Source: RGIG6307 sp964369945 (lineage in GTDB: Bacteria > Bacillota > Clostridia > Lachnospirales > Lachnospiraceae). From it: a DNA stretch of 64,000 nt. The notes under the pieces were generated by a model. It saw only the letters and a program-made list of their open reading frames with translations. It ran no database searches and was not told the DNA's origin. Position 1 is the first letter of the stretch, and every line of letters starts with the position of its first letter. The stretch covers positions 1-64,000 of the forward strand of contig CAYJHO010000001.1 of the NCBI GenBank assembly GCA_964369945.1, written 5' to 3'. The position numbers and the translations under genes are program-made. Below are positions 51,347 to 58,803 of the stretch, in pieces.

Positions 51347-51913
51347 TTAGATAAATCCAAAAAAATTTCCAATTATTAAATTTGTAATTCCGCATAAGAG
51401 TAATACTAAAATCGGGTTGATTTTCGTAAATCTTAATAGTGCTATGGAACTTAGAAATAATACCAGCCCCACTACATTCACCTGCACTTGTTCCGTCATA
51501 TGTTCTCCTAAAACTACTAAGAGCAAAATCGAAATTCCCGCAGATGCAATCAGTGCTATAACCGCTGGGCGCAAGGTCGCTAACACATGTTTAATCACCT
51601 TTACTTCTTTATATTTATAGTAGATATAGGAAAGTAGGGATACGATAAATAGAGAAGGTAAAATACAAGCGAGTGTCGCAATCAAAGCTCCTATTGGACC
51701 TGCCACTTGAATTCCCACAAAGGTAGCTGAATTAATAGCAATTGGCCCTGGAGTCATTTCTGCGATTGTAATAAGGTCTGTAAATTCAGACATACTAATC
51801 CAAGCGTGTTTATCTACCACCTCACTCTGAATCAAAGGCATAGCCGCATAACCTCCCCCTATGCTAAACATACCAACTTGTAAAAAGCTAAGAAATAGTT
51901 CCCATAAAATCAT
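51347..51913 (-). CDS. Chromate transporter family protein, second half
   Basis: A 188-residue membrane protein of the short-chain CHR type, with about six helices. Family motifs: SFLQVGMFSIGGGYAAMPL, AEMTPGPIAINSATFVG. The short forms act as a pair with the neighbour at 51910 (4-nt overlap, ATGA). CHR proteins export chromate or related anions. In anaerobes the natural anion may be another, such as sulfate-like oxyanions. Confidence 0.9.
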   Translation of the reverse strand: MILWELFLSFLQVGMFSIGGGYAAMPLIQSEVVDKHAWISMSEFTDLITIAEMTPGPIAINSATFVGIQVAGPIGALIATLACILPSLFIVSLLSYIYYKYKEVKVIKHVLATLRPAVIALIASAGISILLLVVLGEHMTEQVQVNVVGLVLFLSSIALLRFTKINPILVLLLCGITNLIIGNFFGFI

Positions 51914-52488
51914 AGCGATACCTCCTGTTGTTTTCTCTCCACCATACTTTTTATTACCCCAATAACAATGGCCACTAGAATAATAAAGATTACATTAATT
52001 TCAAAAAAGTAGGTAGCTACAAAGGAAGCTCCTAACACTAGATAATTGATCCTTTTTCTCTCTTTATGAATCTTTTCAAATAACTCAAATGCCACATCTA
52101 TAATAATAGCTGCCACACCTGCTTGCATCCCTTTTAACATAAGAGCCACATAAGGATTACTAGCAAAGGCTGCATAGAAAAAGGAGATCACTGTAATAAT
52201 AAGCATAGGCGGAATAATAGTACCTATCACAGCAACTAACATTCCTAATTTCCCAGCAATTCTTAAGCCCACAGAAATAGCTGCATTGACAGCAATTGCA
52301 CCAGGAGACGATTGAGCGATAGCGGTTAAATCCAACATCTCTTGTTCTTCTAGCCATTGTAATTCATTTACAAACTTTTTCTTCATAAAGGTGACGATCA
52401 CAAAGCCCCCTCCAAAGGTAAATGCACTAATATATAACATGGAACGAAATAAAATCCATAAAGTCTTTTTATCTACCTGCTCTTTCAT
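51910..52488 (-). CDS. Chromate transporter family protein, first half
   Basis: A 192-residue membrane protein, partner of the one at 51347. Motifs: FRSMLYISAFTFGGGFVIV, AQSSPGAIAVNAAISVG. ATG 52488 follows AGAGGTTATT; the frame is open further to 52533, inside the repeat relic. It is divergent from the LysR gene at 52632, which is the likely regulator. Confidence 0.9.
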   Translation of the reverse strand: MKEQVDKKTLWILFRSMLYISAFTFGGGFVIVTFMKKKFVNELQWLEEQEMLDLTAIAQSSPGAIAVNAAISVGLRIAGKLGMLVAVIGTIIPPMLIITVISFFYAAFASNPYVALMLKGMQAGVAAIIIDVAFELFEKIHKERKRINYLVLGASFVATYFFEINVIFIILVAIVIGVIKSMVERKQQEVSL

Positions 52489-52500
52489 AATAACCTCTAC

Positions 52501-52533
52501 TTTCCTTAGGGGACTCTGCCCCCACTTGTTCAC
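52501..52533 (+). repeat. Intergenic repeat family, copy G (middle fragment)
   Basis: TTTCCTTAGGGGACTCTG followed by CCCCCACTTGTTCA, identical to the middle part of the family (with a one-base loss in GTCCCC). It lacks both ends and lies in the upstream region of the chromate transporter genes. Confidence 0.75.
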
Positions 52534-52562
52534 AATATACTCTACATTTTATCCCTTGCAAG

Positions 52563-52615
52563 TTCATATGTAAAATGCTATTATTTCATATATACTATAC
52601 CATTTTTGATATGAA
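52563..52615. promoter_or_regulatory. Candidate LysR binding region
   Basis: TTCATAT occurs at 52563-52569 and 52585-52591 (22 bp apart), and ATATGAA at 52609-52615. These are direct and inverted repeats on one face of the helix between the divergent LysR and chromate transporter genes. Confidence 0.4.
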
Positions 52616-52631
52616 CAAGAAAGGGGAGCAC

Positions 52632-53513
52632 ATGACATTAAAACATATTCGCATTTTTGCAAAGGTATATGAGAACAAAGGCATAACAAAAGCAGCTTAT
52701 GATTTACATATGACACAGCCTGCAGTAACTAGAGCCATTCACGAATTAGAAAACCACTACAAAACTAAATTTTTTGAACGCCTAAAGCAGCGCCTCTATG
52801 CCACAGAAAGTGGAGATCTCTTCTACTCTCATTCCTTGCGTATTCTAGATGCTTTTACTTCTATGGAATCAGATTTGAAGGAACAACTTTTGATTGGTAA
52901 CTTGAAAATTGGCTCGAATGTCACCATCGGAAGTAGCAAACTCCCCCTTTTAATCAAACGTTTCCAAGAAATGCAAAGTCAAGTCGAGACTAAGGTGATT
53001 ATTTCCAATGCACATATCCTAGAACAAGCACTTTTGCGAAATGAAATCGACTTAGCCTTAACAGAAATCCCTCTGAATCATGAAGAATTTGAATCCATTC
53101 ACTTTTCTAGTGATCATTTAGTTGTCATTGCCCCCCTACAACATCCACTTTCGCAAATGGAAGAAGTGCAGATTGAGGATTTAATAGAATTTACCCTTTT
53201 ACTCCGAGAACGGGGTAGTGCCACTCACAGCTTTTTACAGCACATCTTTGCGATCCATGGCTTACCCTTCCTATCTACTTGGGAAAGTAGTAGTACTACC
53301 GCTTTAATTCACGCTGTCCAACTTGGAAATGGTATTTCTATTTTACCATATACACTCGTAGAAGAGAGCATACAGCAGCAAAAAGTAACTATCATTCCCA
53401 TAAAAAATGAGGACTTCACTCGTCCCCATTACATTGTATATCACAAACATAAATTTTTAACTAAAACTGCCCTTGAGTTTATCAAATTGTGTTGCGACAG
53501 CCAATTTAAATAA
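52632..53513 (+). CDS. LysR-family transcriptional regulator
   Basis: A 293-residue regulator. The N-terminal winged helix (MTLKHIRIFAKVYENKGITK, then AAYDLHMTQPAVTRAIHELE) is typical. The effector domain follows, with motifs FTLLLRERGSATHSF and VQLGNGISILP. ATG 52632 follows GGGGAGCAC. It is divergent from the chromate transporter pair, the usual LysR arrangement with its target. Its stop overlaps the stop of convergent spoVAC by 8 nt. Confidence 0.92.
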   Translation: MTLKHIRIFAKVYENKGITKAAYDLHMTQPAVTRAIHELENHYKTKFFERLKQRLYATESGDLFYSHSLRILDAFTSMESDLKEQLLIGNLKIGSNVTIGSSKLPLLIKRFQEMQSQVETKVIISNAHILEQALLRNEIDLALTEIPLNHEEFESIHFSSDHLVVIAPLQHPLSQMEEVQIEDLIEFTLLLRERGSATHSFLQHIFAIHGLPFLSTWESSSTTALIHAVQLGNGISILPYTLVEESIQQQKVTIIPIKNEDFTRPHYIVYHKHKFLTKTALEFIKLCCDSQFK

Positions 53514-53952
53514 TCTGGGCCAACCAATACAAAAACCCCAAGGCACTGCTGCTAGCAATTCCATATAAGATAACAGGCCCTGCTATCACAAATATCTTAC
53601 AGCCTACCCCTAAGACAAAGCCCTCTGTTTGATATTCAATAGCAGGGGCTGTTACCGAATTTGCAAAACCTGTAATAGGTACTAGCGCGCCAGCTCCTCC
53701 CCACTTTACAATGGATGGATACCAATTGCACCCCGTCAAAACAGCACTGATACCAATCAGCACAAAGGAAACCATGGCTCCTGCCATATCCTCTTCCATT
53801 CCTCTCCCCAAAAACAGTTGTAAGAAAACTTGTCCCAAGGTACAAATGCTCCCTCCACAAAGGAAGGCACGAACCATAAGTTTAATGAGAGAATGGTTTG
53901 GAGTAATCTCCTTTACATAGGCTTCATAATTCTTTTTATCTTTCTCATTCAT
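53506..53952 (-). CDS. spoVAC: Stage V sporulation protein AC
   Basis: A 148-residue membrane protein of the spore inner membrane. It forms the mechanosensitive channel part of the SpoVA complex that moves calcium-dipicolinate. Motifs: MVRAFLCGGSICTLGQ, VPITGFANSVTAPAIEYQTEG and GVGCKIFVIAGPVI. It is the last gene of a spoVAA-AB-AC operon. spoVAD and spoVAE, usually next, are absent here. Confidence 0.95.
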   Translation of the reverse strand: MNEKDKKNYEAYVKEITPNHSLIKLMVRAFLCGGSICTLGQVFLQLFLGRGMEEDMAGAMVSFVLIGISAVLTGCNWYPSIVKWGGAGALVPITGFANSVTAPAIEYQTEGFVLGVGCKIFVIAGPVILYGIASSSALGFLYWLAQII

Positions 53953-53966
53953 AAAACTCCCTTCTT

Positions 53967-54410
53967 TTATACGGTTTGATAAATTTTAAGGTAAAAATAG
54001 AGAAAACTTCCAAACATTTTCCCTAAAGATATAGAAAAAATAATATATCTCATGCCACTCTTAATAGAAATCCTTCGAAAAAATATAGGAAAAGCATCTA
54101 AGAGTTCGGCAATTGCTAGCGCTAAGCAACCAACAAAAGCACCAGCACTGACTCCATATAGCACTTGAAAAAGAATCCCAACTACTCCTTCCATACGAAA
54201 AACACCATCAAATAAGTATAAATTAAGCACTGTGCCAAATAAAGTCCCAGTCACAATCACATTCTCTATTAATATAATATGCTTTGCTTCATGCATAACA
54301 CCTGTAAATCTTGGTACTAAGCCCACTGCTACTAACACGGTTAAAACCCCCGCAGCTGCTAAACCACCAAAAGAAATACCAATTAATATATACAAAAGGA
54401 TATCAAACAT
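53967..54410 (-). CDS. spoVAB: Stage V sporulation protein AB
   Basis: A 147-residue membrane protein with four helices. The start IGISFGGLAAAGVLTVLVAVGLVPRF and the C-terminal IAELLDAFPIFFRR and SLGKMFGSFLYF fit SpoVAB. It overlaps spoVAA by 8 nt and precedes spoVAC by 14 nt. It belongs to the SpoVA DPA-transport complex. Confidence 0.9.
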   Translation of the reverse strand: MFDILLYILIGISFGGLAAAGVLTVLVAVGLVPRFTGVMHEAKHIILIENVIVTGTLFGTVLNLYLFDGVFRMEGVVGILFQVLYGVSAGAFVGCLALAIAELLDAFPIFFRRISIKSGMRYIIFSISLGKMFGSFLYFYLKIYQTV

Positions 54411-55011
54411 CTACCATCTCCCCTTCTCTGTCCGCTGTTTCTATTATGGATTGATTTACATCCTTTTCATAATTATTCATAGCCACCTGAATCGGTGTAG
54501 GATCTATGGTAATTTTCTTTTTCCCTAGATGATTAAAAAACAAATTAATCCCCAAAAACAAACCTAAGCTATAGGATATTTCTAGAACACCTAAGCCTTC
54601 ACTTTGTTCTCCTCCTGTAAAATAATACACTTCTCTAAACACATTCCTAATTCCAATATCATTATGAAAAGCCATAATGGTAAATGCTGTTCCAAAGAAA
54701 CTTACAAAACAAACCAACAGAATTCTAAGATTTTGCCCTTTCCTTTCACTTTTCCATTCTACTATCATATCACTCTCTTCCATACATTCCATTTGATAGC
54801 CAGGAAATGCTTGTTGGATAGAACGTAATAATAGAAGAATATTGATAACCCTACGTTCTCCAGGCTTTTCTAATAACAGTAATTCGATCTCTCCTACCCC
54901 TTCTTCTATGTTCGAATCTAAACATAGAATATCTGCCACATCCTTGACACAGACTTTGGCTTTGTTCACTTCACAATATTTCTTACATTTCAAAAAAATC
55001 AGCTTACACAT
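54403..55011 (-). CDS. spoVAA: Stage V sporulation protein AA
   Basis: A 202-residue protein: an N-terminal soluble domain (AKVCVKDVADILCL is the recognisable family segment) followed by two membrane segments near 96-115 and 142-162. Length is near that of Bacillus SpoVAA. The start codons lie in an 11-bp inverted repeat (54998-55008 with 55066-55076). It heads the spoVA operon. In Bacillus the operon is under sigma-G; I did not find a convincing sigma-G box here. Confidence 0.85.
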   Translation of the reverse strand: MCKLIFLKCKKYCEVNKAKVCVKDVADILCLDSNIEEGVGEIELLLLEKPGERRVINILLLLRSIQQAFPGYQMECMEESDMIVEWKSERKGQNLRILLVCFVSFFGTAFTIMAFHNDIGIRNVFREVYYFTGGEQSEGLGVLEISYSLGLFLGINLFFNHLGKKKITIDPTPIQVAMNNYEKDVNQSIIETADREGEMVDV

Positions 55012-55083
55012 ACCTACCTCATCGCCTTCTATTTTTTGATAGAATATGCAATTTAGTTAAATATATGTAAGCTGATCTATAAT

Positions 55084-55872
55084 TTATTCTTCGCCTGTTT
55101 TCGGTACGGAATCCAAAACTTTACCTGTACTTTCTACTGTGTTGTTTGTAGCAGGCGCCTCTGTAGTATCCGCCTCAACATCTGAACTTTGGTAATGTTC
55201 CAAATAGGCATCTACCTCTCCTGGGCTACTCACCATCAAAGCATAGGTAGAAAAGAGATCTGTATTTATGGTTAAGGTCCTTGGGTTATCATCTAAATCC
55301 TTCAACAAAGTTCCTACACCGTCATGTACTCTTACAATCGAGAACTCATATTCGGAAGTATCCCATGCGTTCTTTACATGGCCATCAATGGTAGTATCTT
55401 TATTAATTTGGAAGCAAAGTTGAATTTCTTGTGGCAATTCCTCCATTGGAGTCAAGTTACTTCCTGTACCACGGAAGAAATTAATATTCCAAAGAGATAA
55501 GGCCTCTCCTCCCATATTTATTGCAATCTCTTCCACTACTTCATGATCATCTGAAACGTAGGTTACCCCATCGCCAGTTGGATCTGCTATATATTCATCA
55601 ACAAACAAGATAGGTAAGGTTCCCCACTTTTCTTCGGCTGTATAATCTAACATATCAAAGATTACTTCTTGTTGTGTTAAAACCACCACTCCAGGCATAT
55701 TATTGGCATAGTTATTGGTTTGAACACTGTTATTGTATTTGTAATATTCTTCATAGTAAACATCATTAGGGAATAAGGTATCATCCCATACATATTCACT
55801 TCTTGCGATCATTGGTACGCTAATTACTAGTGCTGTTGCAAACATTATACTTGCAATTTGTCTCTTCTTCAT
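55084..55872 (-). CDS. Secreted protein with C-terminal PKTGEE, no membrane anchor
   Basis: A 262-residue protein. A signal peptide (residues 1-25, KKRQIASIMFATALVISVPM) is followed by a mature domain of unknown family, with acidic and aromatic segments and a beta-rich C-terminal half. A Thr-rich linker ends with DSVPKTGEE. VPKTG resembles a sortase motif (LPxTG), but the hydrophobic helix and positive tail needed for sorting are missing. DNA after the stop does not encode them. It may be a truncated wall protein or a freely secreted one. A repeat copy lies upstream. Confidence 0.65.
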   Translation of the reverse strand: MKKRQIASIMFATALVISVPMIARSEYVWDDTLFPNDVYYEEYYKYNNSVQTNNYANNMPGVVVLTQQEVIFDMLDYTAEEKWGTLPILFVDEYIADPTGDGVTYVSDDHEVVEEIAINMGGEALSLWNINFFRGTGSNLTPMEELPQEIQLCFQINKDTTIDGHVKNAWDTSEYEFSIVRVHDGVGTLLKDLDDNPRTLTINTDLFSTYALMVSSPGEVDAYLEHYQSSDVEADTTEAPATNNTVESTGKVLDSVPKTGEE

Positions 55873-55899
55873 TTCTCTATCCCTCCCTAAGTTAAAATA

Positions 55900-55981
55900 T
55901 ACTCTCGGAATCTTGAGCCCTTACTTTTAGGGCTCAAGATTTTCCTTAGGGGACTCTGTCCCCCACTTGTTCATCATGAAT
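55900..55981 (+). repeat. Intergenic repeat family, copy C (left part)
   Basis: AATATACTCTCGGAATC, ATCTTGAGCCC/GGGCTCAAGAT stem, GGGGAC-TCT-GTCCCC hairpin and CACTTGTTCATCATGAAT. The right end is missing; unrelated AT-rich DNA follows. Region 55982-56128 holds only a likely promoter (TATAAT near 56090) of the kinase gene. Confidence 0.8.
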
Positions 55982-56128
55982 CTTATATTCAAATTATATC
56001 AAATGCACAAATTTTTGCAACTATTCTTATCATTTTTCTACAAAATATCAGTTTTTTATTTTATACTTTAAAAAACTTTTCTTCTATCTTATAATAAAAA
56101 AGATTATATCATACGAAAGGAGACTATT

Positions 56129-57016
56129 ATGTGTCATCATAACAACCAAGCTAAAGTGGCTGTCATCAATGATTTATCTGGTTTTGGACGCTGTTCTTTA
56201 AGTGTTTCTATTCCGATCATCTCAACGATGAAACTACAGTGCTGCCCTATTCCAACCGGAATTTTTTCTAATCATACAGGCTTTGAGAGTTTCCATTTTA
56301 GCGACCATACTCATTACATGGAAGCCTATATGAAGGAATGGAAGAAATTGGACTTACACTTTGAAGGAATTGCCACAGGTTTTTTGTGCTCTATCCAGCA
56401 GATTGAATTAGTAAAATACTTTTTTCATCATTTCCAATCAGCTAACACAATCACTTTGGTAGACCCTGTCATGGGAGACGACGGAAAACTATATCCGACC
56501 TATTCTAGAGAACTGGCTAAGCGAATGTCCGAATTAGTTCCTTTTGCGGATATTCTAACCCCAAACTTAACAGAGGCTTGCTTTCTCACCAATCGTAACT
56601 ACCATGATTCTCTTTTGGATGAGGACCTATTAGAAATTTGCCAATCCTTAGAGAAGATGGGGCCTAGTAAAATTGTCATTTCCGGTATCAAGCGAGGAAA
56701 TAACTTAGCCAACTACGTCTATGAAACTGGCAAAAAACCTACTATCATTGAAAAAATCAAAGTAGGAACCAATCGCTCGGGAACAGGAGATGTATTTGCA
56801 GCCATATTAATTGCAGATGCTGTACGTGGTTTAGACTTTTCTAATTCCGTTATGCGTGCAACAAACTTTATCCAACGAACCATAGCCCGTTCTATAGAAC
56901 TACAAATTCCAACTACAGACGGAATCTGTTTTGAAGAATTTTTAAACGAACTAAGTAACCCAACATCATTTATGGAAAACGAGGAGATTTATTATGAAAA
57001 CATCAAAACAAATTAG
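56129..57016 (+). CDS. Pyridoxamine/pyridoxal kinase
   Basis: A 295-residue ribokinase-superfamily enzyme that phosphorylates vitamin B6 forms. Motifs: VINDLSGFGRCSL (substrate loop), LVDPVMGDDGKLY, DILTPNLTEACFLTN and the catalytic base Asp in NRSGTGDVFAA. Such PdxK-like proteins in clostridia are sometimes annotated as pyridoxamine kinase. The ATG follows AAAGGAGACTATT. It overlaps the ECF S-component gene by 23 nt, a tight link suggesting coupled import and trapping. Confidence 0.88.
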   Translation: MCHHNNQAKVAVINDLSGFGRCSLSVSIPIISTMKLQCCPIPTGIFSNHTGFESFHFSDHTHYMEAYMKEWKKLDLHFEGIATGFLCSIQQIELVKYFFHHFQSANTITLVDPVMGDDGKLYPTYSRELAKRMSELVPFADILTPNLTEACFLTNRNYHDSLLDEDLLEICQSLEKMGPSKIVISGIKRGNNLANYVYETGKKPTIIEKIKVGTNRSGTGDVFAAILIADAVRGLDFSNSVMRATNFIQRTIARSIELQIPTTDGICFEEFLNELSNPTSFMENEEIYYENIKTN

Positions 57017-57494
57017 AAACCTTTGCCTTACTGCAATGTTTGGAGCAATAATCTGTATTTTAACAATCTATGTAAGAATTCCTACTCATACTGGATATAC
57101 TCACATCGGAGATTCTTTTATTTATTTAGCAGGAAGTATTCTTCCTGCCCCTTATGCTGCATTTGCTGGTGCACTTGGTGCTGCCCTTGCTGACGGTCTT
57201 ACTGGCTACTACATATGGATCCTTCCTTCTATTGTAATTAAAACCTTGACCGCTTTGTGTTTTACTGCAAAAGCCAAGAAAATACTTTGCAAAAGAAATT
57301 TATTTGCACTAGCACCTGCTTTTATCCTTTGCGCTGCTGGTTATTACCTAGCAGAATGCTTAATGACTGGAAACTTTGTAGCACCTTTAGCAGGCATTCC
57401 TGGCTATATTGTGCAAGTAGCGATTAGCGCCGTTATCTATGTTGTTTTGAGTAAAAGTTTAGACCACATCGATTTCAAAACAAAACTAAGCTAA
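56994..57494 (+). CDS. ECF transporter S component (TIGR04002-like)
   Basis: A 166-residue membrane protein with five to six helices, of the size and layout of substrate-binding S components of energy-coupling factor importers. MFGAIICILTIYVRIPTH, GDSFIYLAGSILPAPYAAF and ADGLTGYYIWILPS are the telling stretches. No EcfA/EcfT genes are near, so a shared module elsewhere would power it. Its overlap with a vitamin B6 kinase suggests a B6 vitamer as substrate. Similar genes next to radical SAM enzymes are known to me as TIGR04002, recalled and not checked. Confidence 0.8.
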   Translation: MKTSKQIRNLCLTAMFGAIICILTIYVRIPTHTGYTHIGDSFIYLAGSILPAPYAAFAGALGAALADGLTGYYIWILPSIVIKTLTALCFTAKAKKILCKRNLFALAPAFILCAAGYYLAECLMTGNFVAPLAGIPGYIVQVAISAVIYVVLSKSLDHIDFKTKLS

Positions 57495-57511
57495 GAAAGG
57501 TCTCTCACGCT

Positions 57512-58114
57512 ATGATGACTATTGTCTATCCAATTAAAAACAAACTGTATTTAAACATCACGAACCACTGTCCTTGCAGATGCAACTTTTGCCTAAGGCA
57601 TAACGATGTAGGTGTGCAGGGCTCGGATCCCCTTTGGTTGGATCATGAGCCAAGCTACCAAGAAATCTTAGACGCTTTAAATAAGTGGAATTTAAATCAA
57701 TATGAAGAATTAGTATTTTGTGGATATGGAGAACCCACTGAGCGTTTGGATGTTTTACTGGATCTTTGCCATCATATCCGCTCTCTTTCCACGATTCCTA
57801 TTCGTTTAAACACCATAGGTTTATCCGATTTAATCCACAATCGATCTACAGCCCAAGAGTTCCACGGTCTAATCGATACTGTATCCATTAGTTTAAATAC
57901 CAATAACCCAGAGGAATTTTTGGCTATGACGAATTCTAAATTTGGCATAAACTCGTATTCTGCCTTACTAGCATTTGCAAAAGATTGCACTATCCACATC
58001 CCACAGGTTATACTTACCGTTGTGGATAAAGTATGTAGTGTGGATGTTCAAAAGGAATGTGGAAAAATTGCAAATTCTATGGGTGCAACTCTTAGAATCC
58101 GCCCATTTGAATAA
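57512..58114 (+). CDS. Radical SAM protein, TatD-associated type
   Basis: A 200-residue radical SAM enzyme. The 4Fe-4S motif is C-x3-C-x2-C (NHCPCRCNFCLR, about residues 19-28) and binds S-adenosylmethionine with GYGEPTERLD as the GGE-like motif. The short form without a second domain matches the TatD-family-associated group (TIGR04038) as I recall. It is 17 nt after the ECF S-component gene, so probably part of the same operon. The reaction is unknown. Start is ATG 57512 or 57515; the ribosome-binding site GAAAGG is somewhat distant. Confidence 0.8.
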   Translation: MMTIVYPIKNKLYLNITNHCPCRCNFCLRHNDVGVQGSDPLWLDHEPSYQEILDALNKWNLNQYEELVFCGYGEPTERLDVLLDLCHHIRSLSTIPIRLNTIGLSDLIHNRSTAQEFHGLIDTVSISLNTNNPEEFLAMTNSKFGINSYSALLAFAKDCTIHIPQVILTVVDKVCSVDVQKECGKIANSMGATLRIRPFE

Positions 58115-58166
58115 GTTTTTTACTTATGACTATACAAGTCAACAAATCTTGACATTTTCGTGGAAA

Positions 58167-58248
58167 TGTGGATAAATTATGAAATTAGATGTCATTAAAT
58201 TTTGCAAACTATAGCATTTTATCCCCATTCTCCACAGTTTTGTCCACA
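58167..58248. promoter_or_regulatory. Cluster of four DnaA-box-like sites
   Basis: One perfect box TTATCCACA (reverse orientation, 58167-58175) and three one-mismatch boxes in forward orientation: TTATCCCCA (58219-58227), TTCTCCACA (58228-58236) and TTGTCCACA (58240-58248). AT-rich DNA follows (58255-58290). No dnaA, dnaN or rpmH is nearby. The rest of the 266-bp gap 58115-58380 holds only a likely promoter of ridA. Confidence 0.55.
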
Positions 58249-58380
58249 AAATTGTATGTCATATCCCACTATTTTATATATTTTTTATAATTGACATCTC
58301 TGTCCTTTTTATAAAAGGATAGATTTATTTCATTTTTTCTTGTATAATAACCATAAAATATATCACAAAGGAGATTTCTT

Positions 58381-58758
58381 ATGATTCAAATTTCTACTAA
58401 CAATGCACCTGCTGCCATCGGGCCATATTCACAAGCATACAAAAGCAATGGTTTCTTATTTACTTCTGGACAAGTTCCACTTTCTCCAATTTCTGGAGAA
58501 GTGGTAGGTACCAATATCACAGAGCAAACAGAACAAGTAATGCAAAATATTGCCGCTATTTTAGAAGAGGCAAATTGCACTTTTACAGATGTGGTAAAGA
58601 CCACTTGCTTTTTATCTGACATGGATCACTTTGCAGCTTTTAACGAAGTATATGCCAAGTACTTTACCGGAAAGCCTGCACGTTCTTGTGTAGCGGTAAA
58701 AACCTTACCACGTAATGTCCTTTGTGAAGTGGAACTTATTGCAGAACTTGCAAAATAA
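58381..58758 (+). CDS. ridA: RidA-family enamine/imine deaminase
   Basis: A 125-residue protein that hydrolyses reactive enamines and imines formed by PLP enzymes (2-aminoacrylate for instance). Family stretches: APAAIGPYSQAYK at the start, LFTSGQVPL, and the active-site Arg in PARSCVAVKTLPRN with Glu in CEVELIA. The trimer-forming length is normal. The ATG follows AAAGGAGATTTCTT. It is monocistronic with a terminator behind. The adjacent PLP-related kinase and CysK fit its role but are separate transcripts. Confidence 0.95.
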   Translation: MIQISTNNAPAAIGPYSQAYKSNGFLFTSGQVPLSPISGEVVGTNITEQTEQVMQNIAAILEEANCTFTDVVKTTCFLSDMDHFAAFNEVYAKYFTGKPARSCVAVKTLPRNVLCEVELIAELAK

Positions 58759-58763
58759 TAATA

Positions 58764-58803
58764 AAAAAACTAGAGAACTCCACTGATTTCTCTAGTTTTT
58801 TTA
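58764..58803. terminator. Bidirectional terminator between ridA and the helicase gene
   Basis: AAAAAACTAGAGAA and its complement TTCTCTAGTTTTTT around CTCCACTGAT. It lies between two convergent stops. Confidence 0.92.

Noticed and set aside
55012..55083. Sigma-G promoter before spoVAA
   Set aside because: GCATATTC resembles a -10, but no matching -35 was found at the right distance.
58167..58290. Chromosomal origin (oriC)
   Set aside because: Boxes are few and no dnaA, dnaN, recF or rpmH is in the area.
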